The notes: generated by a model not told the origin, from the letters alone. A stretch of 51,706 bases of DNA from Verrucomicrobia bacterium UBA4286 (GCA_002395905.1 DGVK01000198.1:1-51706), one strand, 5' to 3'; positions 16,895 to 28,391 are shown, counted from the first letter of the stretch. Numbers and translations: made by a program.

Positions 16895-19489
16895 ATGGTG
16901 CGCAAAGTTTCCATACTTTGCATGGTGGCGTCGCTGCTCTTCTCTTTGAAGGCAGCGACGCCGCTTGTCACACAATACATAGCACCTGTCGATAAACCTA
17001 CTTGGGAGGACCGCGTACTGACGGGTGAATATGGTACTGGTGCAGGTTTCAAATATAGTGCTGTGAAATCGTTATGGGGAGGAAATACATGGTATAATTT
17101 TGCGATATTTGTACAAGGTACGGATTTTGCTGATTCATGTTTTCTTGCATGGTCGAATTGGCTTAGGTTTACGGTGGATGGAAATCAGCTTCCGCTTGAT
17201 AACCCATACACATGGACCCGTTCTGTTCAATCCAAAAAGCGGTATCTTTATTATCCGAAATTCAACGCAAGTGGTGCATTTGATAGTTCATCGTCGGCCG
17301 GCCACAAAACCGTCAAAACTACCGTAGGAGCGAACCTACATCAGTTATTTGATTTGAATGGTTCTGATGCAACTTCTACTGGTGCAGCATACGTGCAGTG
17401 CGTCCATACCGACTGGGTTTATAAAGTGACCTTCGATGCAAACGGCGGTAGCGGTACTATGGGCAATTTTGTGTTTACGAATTCCGCCGCGCTGCCTGCG
17501 AACGCATTCAGCAGAACGGGATATGATTTTTCGAGATGGAATACGCGGGATGACGGATCGGGCACGTCCTACGGTGATGAGGCTGAGGTTCAAACGGATA
17601 TTGATCCTTTACACGCCATCTGGTCTGCGAAGAGTTACAACATAACATTCTCGGGCGAGGGTGCTACAACCGAAGGAAAGCGCAGCTGCACGGTGAAGTA
17701 TGACGGGAGTCTTGTTGACATGTCGTCGCCGGATCTGCCCAAGCGCACGGGATATGAGTTTGGCGGATATTTCTCCAAGCCGGAAGGTAAAGGCAAGCAG
17801 TGGTATTCGTCGACAGGGGAAGCCGCCGATGATCCTTGGAATGTTGCCGGCAATACTACATTATATGCCAATTGGATTGGTGCTGAATATTATGTCACGT
17901 ATGCTAAAGGCGGCGATGATGTGACGGGAATAATGGATCGTCAGACTTTCATATATGGTAAGCCGCAGAAGTTGCTTGCGAACAAATACGAGCGTGAAGG
18001 CTATAATTTCATCGGATGGTCGGCGCATGAAAATGCGTATGTTGACTATGTCGATTGTGCGGTGGTAAGCAACCTTACTGACGTAGCCAAGGCAGACATT
18101 GTCCTTTATGCCATTTGGGAAAAAATAAAACCGCCGGAGACGGTTGCTGTAGTGTTTGATGCGAACGGCGGAGTGTTTGCTGCTGAGGCTGCCACCTATG
18201 AGCGCAATATCATCCTGGGTGGCAGGTTTGAATCTCTGCCTATGCCGACAAACGCCAACAATTCTCTGTTCTTTGCCGGCTGGTGGACATCGACAAACCC
18301 GGTCGATCGCGTTCAGATACTTTCCACAAACATCGTCGACGCCGCAATCACCAATCTCTACGCGCGGTGGAAGGCGGTTGTTTCTCCAGATTTGACTTTC
18401 AACCTTGCCGACGGCAAAACATTGACAAACGTTACAGCCGTCATAGGCGACGAGTTCGGCAGGTGGTTCCTTGATCCTCCGCCGCAATACACTGGCGGTT
18501 ACAGGCATTTCGGTTGGTACAGGGCAGACGGCAGCCGCGTTGAAGAGAATGATATCATAGAAGGAGACGAGACGCTGACCGGGCGTTGGACGCTTGGTGC
18601 ATTCAACGATGCGTGGAACTGCGCGAATGTTCAATTTGAAACGAGCGGCGAAAACGTTTCGGGCTGGGCTATGGACGAGACGAACAAGGTCGCGCGAAGC
18701 GGTGACGTATCCGGTCTTGGAACTGATGTGGAGGCAAAATCCTATCTCTTCATGAAGCCGGCGGTTGCAGGAACATTGTCCTTGAAACTTAGAACGTCAT
18801 GTCTGCCTAAGCTAGATAATCAATGGCTCGCCTGTCTTGACATCAACAGTGCAACTAATCGTATCGGGGGGCCGGAATCCTGTCGAGACGTAAGCATACC
18901 TCTTGACGGCGACGCCACTTTTTATCTGAACTACTATCAATTGGGCGGTTACGATAGCGTGGACTATACTGTAGAAGACTGTGCCTGGGCGAGCGACTTC
19001 AGCTTTGTGCCCGAAAACCCTCTCTCTGAATGGACGGCGCTTGCCGACAAGACGCTTTCGGCGAAGACGGGCGGCTCGGCTCAATGGGTTGTTGCAGACG
19101 ACGGCGATTCGCTCGTCATAACGAACCTGCCGGATGCGCGCTCTGCATGGATCACGCTGGAGACTTCCAAGAGCCGCGCCGGCGTTCTTGAGTTCAAGTG
19201 GCGGACAAGCTGCGAGGATGGTTATATCGACACGAACGGCGTGTACCAGGTGTGCGACAGGCTGGAGTTCCAGGATGAGCGCGGTGAAAGGACGCTTCGC
19301 ATTGAAGGCGTGATGTCGGACTGGGAGAGCGTCGTATGGACGAACAGCGTCGAGTCGGCTCATACCTTCACATGGCGCTATGTCAAGGACGGCGATGCTT
19401 CGGCCGGCGACGACGCGGCCTGGATCAAGGATGTCAAATGGACTCCTTTCCCGCCGGAGCCGAAACCTTTCCGCGTCCTCATCTGGTGA
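16895..19489 (+). CDS. Surface protein with InlB-type (Listeria-Bacteroides) B-repeats
   Basis: A 864-residue secreted protein starting 2 bases after the secretin stop (a TTG at 16889 is an alternative start). The N terminus is a signal peptide (ILCMVASLLFSLKAATP). Residues about 176-492 contain four degenerate B-repeat/Flg_new modules, each ending in an aromatic-Trp signature: VTFDANGGSGTMG with GYDFSRW; TGYEFGGYFS with LYANW; YEREGYNFIGWSA with LYAIWE; VVFDANGGVF with LYARW. The C-terminal ~370 residues are beta-rich and of unknown fold. The segment from about 16980 to 18400 is AT-rich compared with the window (23 of 60 bases are G or C at 17101-17160), suggesting acquisition of the repeat part. 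Linkage to the secretin suggests an adhesin or a substrate of the machine, which is inference. Confidence 0.75.
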   Translation: MVRKVSILCMVASLLFSLKAATPLVTQYIAPVDKPTWEDRVLTGEYGTGAGFKYSAVKSLWGGNTWYNFAIFVQGTDFADSCFLAWSNWLRFTVDGNQLPLDNPYTWTRSVQSKKRYLYYPKFNASGAFDSSSSAGHKTVKTTVGANLHQLFDLNGSDATSTGAAYVQCVHTDWVYKVTFDANGGSGTMGNFVFTNSAALPANAFSRTGYDFSRWNTRDDGSGTSYGDEAEVQTDIDPLHAIWSAKSYNITFSGEGATTEGKRSCTVKYDGSLVDMSSPDLPKRTGYEFGGYFSKPEGKGKQWYSSTGEAADDPWNVAGNTTLYANWIGAEYYVTYAKGGDDVTGIMDRQTFIYGKPQKLLANKYEREGYNFIGWSAHENAYVDYVDCAVVSNLTDVAKADIVLYAIWEKIKPPETVAVVFDANGGVFAAEAATYERNIILGGRFESLPMPTNANNSLFFAGWWTSTNPVDRVQILSTNIVDAAITNLYARWKAVVSPDLTFNLADGKTLTNVTAVIGDEFGRWFLDPPPQYTGGYRHFGWYRADGSRVEENDIIEGDETLTGRWTLGAFNDAWNCANVQFETSGENVSGWAMDETNKVARSGDVSGLGTDVEAKSYLFMKPAVAGTLSLKLRTSCLPKLDNQWLACLDINSATNRIGGPESCRDVSIPLDGDATFYLNYYQLGGYDSVDYTVEDCAWASDFSFVPENPLSEWTALADKTLSAKTGGSAQWVVADDGDSLVITNLPDARSAWITLETSKSRAGVLEFKWRTSCEDGYIDTNGVYQVCDRLEFQDERGERTLRIEGVMSDWESVVWTNSVESAHTFTWRYVKDGDASAGDDAAWIKDVKWTPFPPEPKPFRVLIW

Positions 19490-19500
19490 CGGAGCCGTCG

Positions 19501-20043
19501 ATGAAGCGCGTGGCCATAACGGGCGGCATAGCATGCGGCAAATCGCTCGTCGCGAAGTATCTGAACGAGATGGGATTCGCGACGGTCGACGCCGATGATA
19601 TCGCCCACGAGCTCGTTCCTCCAGAGGAGCGCGCGCGCCTCGCGAAGATCGTGTTTCACGACCCCGCCGCGCGCAAGGCTCTTGAGGCTCGGCTTCATCC
19701 GCTCATAAGGCAGCGGCTGCGCGAGCGTATCGCCTTGGCCGCCCCTGCGCCCGTCATAGCCGTGATCCCTCTCCTCTTCGAAGTGCACTGGGACGAAGAT
19801 TATGATATAATATGCTGCGTCACGTCGGAGAAGGAGACGCAAATCTCCCGGATGATGACGACGCGCGGCTACACGCGCGACGAGGCCGAGGCCCGGATAG
19901 CGGCGCAGATGCCGCTGAAGGAGAAGGCCGCGAAATCCCAATTCGTAATCGCGAACGATGGGTCGCCCGACGACCTGCGCGCGGCGGTTGCGCAGTTTGC
20001 GGAATGGCTTGATTCCCAGAGCCACGGCGAGTCTGAAATCTGA
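19501..20043 (+). CDS. coaE: Dephospho-CoA kinase, internally shortened
   Basis: Phosphorylates the 3'-hydroxyl of dephospho-CoA, the last step of coenzyme A synthesis. ATG 19501 has GGAG upstream and begins [15 protein letters not shown], giving a P-loop at residues 8-15. Later landmarks are [21 protein letters not shown] and IPLLFE, with a helical end. At 180 residues it is shorter than E. coli CoaE (206). About 22 residues are missing between [11 protein letters not shown] and LHPLI, where CoaE normally has part of its lid/CoA domain. It begins 11 bases after the InlB-repeat gene, although its function is unrelated. Confidence 0.9.
   Translation: MKRVAITGGIACGKSLVAKYLNEMGFATVDADDIAHELVPPEERARLAKIVFHDPAARKALEARLHPLIRQRLRERIALAAPAPVIAVIPLLFEVHWDEDYDIICCVTSEKETQISRMMTTRGYTRDEAEARIAAQMPLKEKAAKSQFVIANDGSPDDLRAAVAQFAEWLDSQSHGESEI
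19803..19811 (+). promoter_or_regulatory. Possible internal extended -10 promoter for rho
   Basis: TGATATAAT lies inside coaE and is identical over nine bases to the promoter boxes at 31455 and 33813. It would give a leader of about 315 bases for rho. It also encodes ordinary CoaE residues (YDII), so chance is a serious alternative. No convincing -35 box is present. Confidence 0.3.
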
Positions 20044-20131
20044 GAATGAGGCGGGGCCTCGAAACCCCAGACAAACGCCGGGCCGTCGCGGCCCGCGACA
20101 AATCAACGATTCGCAAGAAGGAGCGAAAGCA
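20044..20131 (+). promoter_or_regulatory. rho leader with competing hairpins
   Basis: The 88-base gap between coaE and rho can form a GAGGC/GCCTC hairpin (20048-20060). This competes with a GGGG/CCCC pairing (20053-20056 with 20065-20068). A separate GC hairpin lies at 20079-20095 (CGGGCCG, TCG loop, CGGCCCG). There is no U-tract, so these are not an intrinsic terminator. AAGGAG at 20118-20123 serves the rho ATG. rho is autoregulated by leader attenuation in E. coli; a similar role here is inference. Confidence 0.35.
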
Positions 20132-21747
20132 ATGTCAGAAGAACTAGATGTATTCGCCGGCACGACCGCCGCGGCGAAGCAGACCCATCCTGAGGCCGAC
20201 GCCTCTGCGACCGACGCCGAGGCGCAGCCGTCTCCCGACACGCCCGCAGATGGCGAGGCGGAATCATCCGGCGCGGGCCGCCAGTACCAGCAGCGCCAGG
20301 GAAAGAAGTTCCACAACGGGCGCAAGCAGTACCAGCGCCAGCAGAAGAACAACTCGCCGATCCGCGGCGCGAACGGCGAAGAATCGGTGAACCCGCTTCT
20401 CAATGCGCCGCTGCCTAAAGAGCAGAAGGCTCAGGAGAACGAGCCGCCCGCGAACCCCAACCGCAACCCCGAGCTGCCCGAGTACCGCCTTGCCGACATC
20501 CAGACCTGGCCCGCGCCGCAGATAGTCGAGCGCATGATGCCCGGCGCCGATCCCGAGGAGCTCGGCACATACCGCAAGCACGAGCTCATCTTCGCGGCCA
20601 TAAGGGCGTACCTCAAGAACGGCGGCGCGGTTCTCGCCTCGGGCTGCCTTGAGATCATGCGAGAGGGCCACGGCTTTCTGAGGTCGGCGAAGAACAACTT
20701 TCTCGCCTGCCCGGAGGATGTCTTCGTCACCCAGCAGCAGATTCGCCGCCACGCCTTGAGAACCGGCGACGTCGTCGAAGGCCCGATACGCGATCCGCGG
20801 GACCGCGACCGCTTCTTCTGCCTTGGCGGCGCGACGCTCGTGAACGGGAAGGAGCCTTCGGCGGCGGCCCGCGTGATCCACTTCGAAAACCTTACGCCCA
20901 CCTTCCCGACGAGACGCATCATCCTTGAAACCGCGCCCGACGAGTTCTCCACGCGTGTCGTCGACATGTTCACGCCCATCGGCTTCGGACAGCGCGGCCT
21001 CATCGTCGCGCCGCCGCGCGTCGGCAAGACCGTCCTTCTCCAGAAGATGGCGAACGCGATAACGGCCAACCATCCTGATGCAATCCTGATCGTCCTTCTC
21101 GTGGACGAACGCCCCGAGGAAGTGACCGACATGCAGCGCAACACCAAGGCGATGGTGCTTTCGTCCACGTTCGACGAAGAGCCCCAGCACCACGTGAACG
21201 TCGCTGAAATGGTTATCGAGATGTCGAAGCGCCAGGTCGAGAACGGCCGCGACGTGGTGATACTTCTCGACTCCATCACTCGTCTCGCGCGCGCCTACAA
21301 CACCGTCCAGCCGCACTCCGGCAAGATATTGACCGGCGGTGTCGACGCGCTCGCGCTCCATCGCCCGAAGCGCTTCTTCGGCGCGGCGCGGAACATCGAG
21401 GGCGGAGGCTCGCTTACGATCATCGCGACCGGCCTCGTAGACACAGGCTCGAGGATGGACGAAGTGATCTTTGAAGAGTTCAAGGGAACGGGCAACATGG
21501 AACTCGTCCTCGACCGCGGCCTTGCCGACAAGCGGATATTCCCGGCGATCGACATCGACAAGTCCGGCACGCGCAAGGAAGACCTCCTGCTCGACCCGCT
21601 TGAGCTTGAGAAGACGTGGAACCTCCGCCGCGTCCTCTCGGACGTCGGCCCCGAGTCCGCGATGAAGAGCGTTCTCAACTCTCTCAAGAAGACGAAGTCC
21701 AACCCGGAATTCCTCCTCGCGCTCGACCTCAAGAACCTGATGCATTG

Positions 21748-21748
<1 letters not shown>
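20132..21748 (+). CDS. rho: Transcription termination factor Rho with disordered N-terminal extension
   Basis: A hexameric RNA-dependent ATPase that terminates untranslated transcripts. ATG 20132 is chosen because AAGGAG precedes it; the upstream open frame is the coaE overlap. The 538 residues exceed the usual ~420 because residues 1 to about 115 are low complexity, first acidic/Ala-rich and then Gln/Arg/Asn-rich ([19 protein letters not shown]). The Rho N-terminal helical domain starts near YRLADIQTW, and the cold-shock RNA-binding fold includes [12 protein letters not shown]. The ATPase core has a P-loop in [14 protein letters not shown], Walker B in [15 protein letters not shown] and the Q/R-loop region [20 protein letters not shown]. 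Its stop overlaps the uvrA start (TGATG). Confidence 0.96.
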
Positions 21749-24533
<2,785 letters not shown>

Positions 24534-24537
<4 letters not shown>

Positions 24538-26114
24538 AGACGCTTATCGCCAACGGTACCATTGTGGACGGGACGGGCGCCGCGGCTTTCGCGGGCGACG
24601 TTGTCGTCGATGGCGACAGAATCGCCGACGTGCTCCCGCGCACGCCGCCGCGCGGCTCGTTCGACCGCGTGATCGACGCCTCGGGCTGCCTGGTCACTCC
24701 TGGCTTCATCGATGCTCATACGCATTCGGATGCATACCTTGTGATCGAGCCGGACGCACCGTCGAAGACAACCCAGGGCGTGACGACAGAGATCAACGGT
24801 CAGTGCGGCGGCTCCGTCGCGCCGCGCTACGGCGAGGCGCGGCTCTCGGGAGACTGGGCGGCCGTTCTTGGCGACCGCCTCACTTGGCGCTCGCTCGCGG
24901 AATACCGAAACGTTCTCGGCGCCGCGAAGCCTGCCGTGAACACCGTGCAGTTCGTCGGCCACAACACTCTGCGTTCGTCGGTCGTAGGCTACGCGGCGCG
25001 CGCCGCGACGCCCGGCGAGGTGGCGCAGATGAAGCGCCTGCTCGAGGCCTCGCTTGACGAAGGCGGCTGGGGGCTCACCACGGGCCTCATCTACCAGCCG
25101 GGCAGATATTCCACGCCGGATGAAGTGCTCGCGCTCGCGAAGGTAGCGGCGGAGCGCGGCGGATACTACGCGACGCACATGCGGTCGGAAGGCGACAGGA
25201 TCCTTGAAGCGATAGACGAGGTTCTGGATCTCGTGCGGGCGACAGGCATCCGCGCCGAGATATCCCACTTGAAGACGAGCGGCCCGAAGAACTGGCACAA
25301 GATCGACGCCGTCCTAGACAAGGTCGAATGCGCGGTTGATGACGGCCTGCTTCTCGGGAGCGACCGCTATCCGTACTGCGCGGCCGGAACAGACCTCGAC
25401 GTGCTTCTGCCCGACTGGGCGCAGGAGGGCGCCGCAAAAGCGGAATGCGTGCGGCTGGCCGACGCCGCCGCACGCGAACGCATCGTCCGCGAGATAGACG
25501 CCCTCGACCGCGACTGGTCCACTGTCATGATCGGCGGAACATGGCACGCCGACAGCAGACAGTACAGCGGCAGAACGGTGGCTGAAATCGTCGCCGCACA
25601 GTCGGCAGACGGCGGCCGGACGTCCCCCGGCGACGCGATCTGCCGGATTCTCGCTCTCGACGGATGCAAGACTGGCGCGTTCTTCTTCGGCATGAGCGAA
25701 GAGAATCTGGACAAGATATACCGCCGCCCTTGGATAGTGCCGGGAAGCGACGCGTCGCTAAGGGCCCCCTGGGGGCCGCTCGGCGCGGACCATCCCCACC
25801 CGCGCGCATATGCAACAATGCCCGAATTCTACAGGCGCGTCCGTGCGCTCGGCTTCACGCGCGAAGAGACGGTCGCGCGGATGACGTCCGTCCCGGCGCG
25901 ACGCTTCGGCATCCGTGCGCGCGGGGTGGTGGAGAAGGGTGCGTTCGCCGACATCGTCGTCTGGCGTGAAGATGATTTCAAGGCGAATGCGACCTATCTC
26001 AAGCCGCATCAGTTCACCGGCGGCGTGAAGTGCGTGATGGTCAACGGCGTCGTCCCTTACAAGGACGGGGTTTTCACCGGCGAGCGCGGCGGCCGCTTCC
26101 TGGAGCGCGCGTAA
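24534..26114 (+). CDS. N-acyl-D-amino-acid deacylase / D-aminoacylase (amidohydrolase)
   Basis: A metal-dependent amidohydrolase expected to release D-amino acids from N-acyl-D-amino acids, or a related dihydroorotase-like substrate. The most sensible start is TTG 24534, which overlaps the uvrA stop; upstream in-frame sequence is the reverse reading of UvrA. From it the protein is 526 residues, typical of the family. Landmarks are TLIANGTIVDGTGAAAFAGD, VTPGFIDAHTHSD (metal-binding HxH), GHNTLRSSVVG, the EGGWGLTTGLIYQPG-like segment, THMRSEG, EISHLKTSG and GSDASLRAPWGP with HPRAYATMPEF. The C terminus has the usual ADIVVW strand. Its last 41 bases overlap the convergent nth gene. Substrate specificity cannot be read from the sequence. 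Confidence 0.85.
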
Positions 26115-26802
26115 GCGCGCCGCCGTTCGAAGCGGTTTTGCCGCACGTCTTGGCCGCGGCGGGGCATAGGCGGATTATGGGACATCCGTCGCACTTCGGC
26201 CGCACAGGGCCGCAGCGCGTCTGGCCGAACGATACCAGATGGCTGTTCCAAGTCTTCCAGTATTTGACGGGCAGAATCTTTCGAAGGGCCATCTCGGTGT
26301 CGAACGGCGTTCTTGTCTTGACAAGGCCGAGCCTGTTGCATATACGGTGGACGTGCACGTCCACGCAGATTGCAGGCAGGTCGAATCCCACGGCGACGGT
26401 GAGATTGGCCGTTTTGCGTCCGACTCCCGGCAGTTCGCAAAGCTCCTCGACGGTGTTCGGCAGAACGCCGTCGAATTTTTCTTTCAGCACGTGCGGCAGT
26501 TCCTTGAGGTGGCGCGCCTTGTCGTGATAGAAACCGACGGGGTATATGAGCTTTTCAATCTCGTCCTGCGAGAGGCGTTCAAGGTCGGCCGGTGCAAACC
26601 TTTCGCCGCGAGCTTTTGCGAAAAGACGCTGAACGGCGCCGGTCGTGCACTGGTCCTTCGTCCGCGCCGACAGGATCGTGCCCACGAGCACGCAGAAGGG
26701 GTCGTGCGTCTGCGCCTCGATAAGCTCGATAATCGGCGATGCATGGGCGGCAAACTCCTTCTTAAGCGCCCGATCTACGGCAGGGATGTCATTTACGGTC
26801 AT
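26074..26802 (-). CDS. nth: Endonuclease III (DNA glycosylase/AP lyase)
   Basis: Removes oxidised pyrimidines and cleaves AP sites in base excision repair. It is the only minus-strand gene in the window. The helix-hairpin-helix LPGVGRKTAN holds the expected catalytic Lys130, and VDVHVHRICNRLGL holds the catalytic Asp149. Cys197, Cys204, Cys207 and Cys213 have the canonical C-x6-C-x2-C-x5-C spacing for the 4Fe-4S cluster. At 242 residues it is longer than E. coli Nth (211); about 28 residues follow the cluster, and their codons overlap the end of the convergent deacylase. The ATG lies only 6 bases from a -10-like box, implying a leaderless message. Confidence 0.95.
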   Translation of the reverse strand: MTVNDIPAVDRALKKEFAAHASPIIELIEAQTHDPFCVLVGTILSARTKDQCTTGAVQRLFAKARGERFAPADLERLSQDEIEKLIYPVGFYHDKARHLKELPHVLKEKFDGVLPNTVEELCELPGVGRKTANLTVAVGFDLPAICVDVHVHRICNRLGLVKTRTPFDTEMALRKILPVKYWKTWNSHLVSFGQTRCGPVRPKCDGCPIIRLCPAAAKTCGKTASNGGALTRAPGSGRRARR

Positions 26803-26808
26803 GGAAGT

Positions 26809-26817
26809 ATTCTATCA
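26809..26817 (-). promoter_or_regulatory. Extended -10 promoter of nth
   Basis: On the minus strand, TGATAGAAT (TGn plus TAGAAT at 26814-26809) ends 6 bases before the nth ATG, so transcription should begin at or next to the start codon. No -35 box was recognised, and the sequence upstream is GC-rich followed by the tandem repeats. Confidence 0.5.
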
Positions 26818-26835
26818 TAATCGCCGCCGCCTCGT

Positions 26836-26945
26836 AAAGTCCGGGCGAGACTTGCGCAAAGTCTGGGCAAGACTTGGGCAAAGTCTGGGCAAGACTTGGG
26901 CAAAGTCTGGGCAAGACTTGGGCAAAGTCTGGGCAAGACTTGGGC
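26836..26945. repeat. 22-bp tandem repeat array with internal dyad
   Basis: Five consecutive 22-base units run from 26836 to 26945. The first (26836-26857) is degenerate; the next four (from 26858, 26880, 26902 and 26924) are identical. The unit reads AAAGTCTGGGC then AAGACTTGGGC, two related 11-base halves. Inside each unit AAGTCT and AGACTT are reverse complements separated by GGGCA, so each copy can form a small hairpin or cruciform. Decayed copies continue to about 26998. The array lies between the divergent nth and rmuC promoters. It has no CRISPR-like spacers and no credible coding. Confidence 0.95.
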
Positions 26946-27023
26946 ATAAGTCAGGCAGGCTTAGGGTGAAACCCAGGCAGGACTTGGCTAAAGTGCAGCC
27001 GAGAGCCGAGTTCGGACGATTTT

Positions 27024-27032
27024 TGGTATAAT
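27024..27032 (+). promoter_or_regulatory. Extended -10 promoter of rmuC
   Basis: TGGTATAAT, with TATAAT at 27027-27032, ends 8 bases before the rmuC ATG at 27041. The transcript would start at or within 3 bases of the start codon. No convincing -35 is seen; the tandem repeats end about 30 bases upstream. Confidence 0.6.
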
Positions 27033-27040
27033 AGAGGCGT

Positions 27041-28270
27041 ATGACACAGACTTTACAGATTGTGGTGCTTGCGCTTCTGGTGACGGCGGTCGCCGCGCTC
27101 GTCTTCGTCCTCGCCCTCCTGCGTGCCAAGGGCGAGGCGTGTGAAAGACTTCTCGCCGAGAAGGACGCCGCCTGCGACAAGATGCTCAAGGAGAAGGATG
27201 CGGCAGTTGCGCGTCTGGTCGCCGAGAGGGAAAAATCCTTCGGACAGGTTGTCGCCACTCTTCGCGAGCAGTTCGCCAATCTCGCCGCCCAGACGCTCAA
27301 AGCGCAGGGCGGCGACCTCGCAAAGCTCAACAAGGACCAGCTTGAGACCGTGCTGGCGCCTCTGCGCGAGCAGGTCGCGCGTCTGCGCGAATCGACCCTC
27401 AAGGCCGAGGCCGACCGCTCCAGCATGAAGTCCGCCATAGCCGAGAACGTCGGCGCGATCGGCGCGATCGCGGACGAACTCGCCAAGACAGCGTCGGCGC
27501 TAGCCTCCAACACGCGCGTGCAGGGGCGCAAGGGCGAGGATATCCTGGCCGAGAAACTGAGGCAGGCGGGGCTCGAGCTCAACGTGAATTTCTTCCTCCA
27601 GGAGGGGACGGGCCGCGAGCGCCCCGACGCACAGGTGTGCGACACCGAGAACCGCTGGCTGGTGATCGACAGCAAGGTGAGCCTCACGGCGTACATGGAA
27701 TATGCCTGCGCGAAAAGCGACGACGTCCGCCGCGCCCGGCTCAAGGCCCATGTGGCGAGCGTAAGGGAGCGCATAAGCGAACTCGCGCGTGTGAAGTATC
27801 CGAAGACGCTCGGCGACGAGCATCCCGAGCGCAGCTACCTGCCGGTGACGGCGATGTTCGTCCCCTACGAGGCGCCCCTTCTGGAGGCGCTGCGCGAGGA
27901 CGGGTCGCTGTGGCAGTATGCGGCGCAGAACAACGTCGTCCTCGTGACGCCGCTCACGCTTCTCGCCTACATGCGCCTCGTCTATCTCGCCTGGCAGCAT
28001 CAGAAGGAGCTCGACAACCAGCATGAGATCGTCAACACGGCGCGCGAGCTTCTTACGCGCATGAACGCGTTTCTCATGGCGTTCGAAGGCATAGGCGGCG
28101 CGATCGAGAGTCTGCGGCAGGTCTACGCCGACGCCGGCGCGACACTTGTCGACTCGCCCCGCGCGCAGACCATAGCCAAGGCCGCGAACAGGCTCATAGA
28201 CCTGCATGTGCGCCTTGAAAGCCGCAAGGGACGGCGGCTGGAGAAGGCCGCCTGCCTGCAAAGTTGTTAG
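27041..28270 (+). CDS. rmuC: DNA recombination protein RmuC
   Basis: A membrane-anchored, nuclease-like protein that limits recombination at inverted repeats in E. coli; its biochemistry is poorly defined. The 409 residues comprise an N-terminal membrane helix (about 6-27), a Lys/Glu/Ala-rich coiled coil (about 30-140) and the RmuC core. The core has VQGRKGEDILAEKLRQAGL, a restriction-endonuclease-like RPDAQV then WLVIDSKVSLTAYMEY, SYLPVTAMFVPYEAPLLEAL and NNVVLVTPLTLLAYMRLVYL. The sequence immediately upstream is a hairpin-forming tandem repeat array, a striking neighbour given the reported role of RmuC at inverted repeats. Expression is probably from a leaderless message. Confidence 0.93.
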   Translation: MTQTLQIVVLALLVTAVAALVFVLALLRAKGEACERLLAEKDAACDKMLKEKDAAVARLVAEREKSFGQVVATLREQFANLAAQTLKAQGGDLAKLNKDQLETVLAPLREQVARLRESTLKAEADRSSMKSAIAENVGAIGAIADELAKTASALASNTRVQGRKGEDILAEKLRQAGLELNVNFFLQEGTGRERPDAQVCDTENRWLVIDSKVSLTAYMEYACAKSDDVRRARLKAHVASVRERISELARVKYPKTLGDEHPERSYLPVTAMFVPYEAPLLEALREDGSLWQYAAQNNVVLVTPLTLLAYMRLVYLAWQHQKELDNQHEIVNTARELLTRMNAFLMAFEGIGGAIESLRQVYADAGATLVDSPRAQTIAKAANRLIDLHVRLESRKGRRLEKAACLQSC

Positions 28271-28332
28271 CCCCGTAAAATTTCCCCTTGCTAACACGGC
28301 GGAGATTGTGGTATACTATGCGCCATGTTAGC
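28265..28332. promoter_or_regulatory. Putative operator: three TGTTAGC half-sites around the feo promoter
   Basis: TGTTAGC at 28265-28271 faces GCTAACA at 28290-28296, giving perfect 7-base arms with an 18-base spacer. A third TGTTAGC at 28326-28332 pairs imperfectly with CTAGCA (28338-28343). The middle site overlaps the -35 and the last lies just downstream of the -10. The arms recall the TTAGGTTAG/CTAACCTAA style of DtxR/IdeR-family iron regulators, but the match is partial. The first arm covers the rmuC stop codon. Confidence 0.45.
28288..28317 (+). promoter_or_regulatory. Promoter of the feo operon
   Basis: TTGCTA (28288-28293) and TATACT (28312-28317, preceded by TGG) are spaced by 18 bases. 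The leader is about 70 bases and contains AAGGAG before feoA. Confidence 0.55.
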
Positions 28333-28391
28333 CCGGACTAGCAAAATGAGGCGGGGCGAACACGTTTGAAAGACAAGGAGAGGGAAAGCAA

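Noticed and set aside
20264..21745. A 493-codon minus-strand frame opposite rho
   Set aside because: It is a shadow of the rho coding sequence, with no domain similarity and no start signals.
26836..26945. CRISPR array
   Set aside because: The units are directly adjacent with no unique spacers, only 22 bases long, and no cas genes are nearby.
26645..27031. A frame reading through the 22-bp repeats (SLGKTWAKSGQDLG-like peptide repeats)
   Set aside because: It starts inside nth on the opposite strand, lacks a ribosome site, and is created by the repeat length and absence of stops. The repeats look non-coding.
28266..28295. GTTAGC/GCTAAC inverted repeat as a terminator for rmuC
   Set aside because: The arms are short with an 18-base loop and no T-run follows. 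Its overlap with the feo -35 makes an operator more likely.
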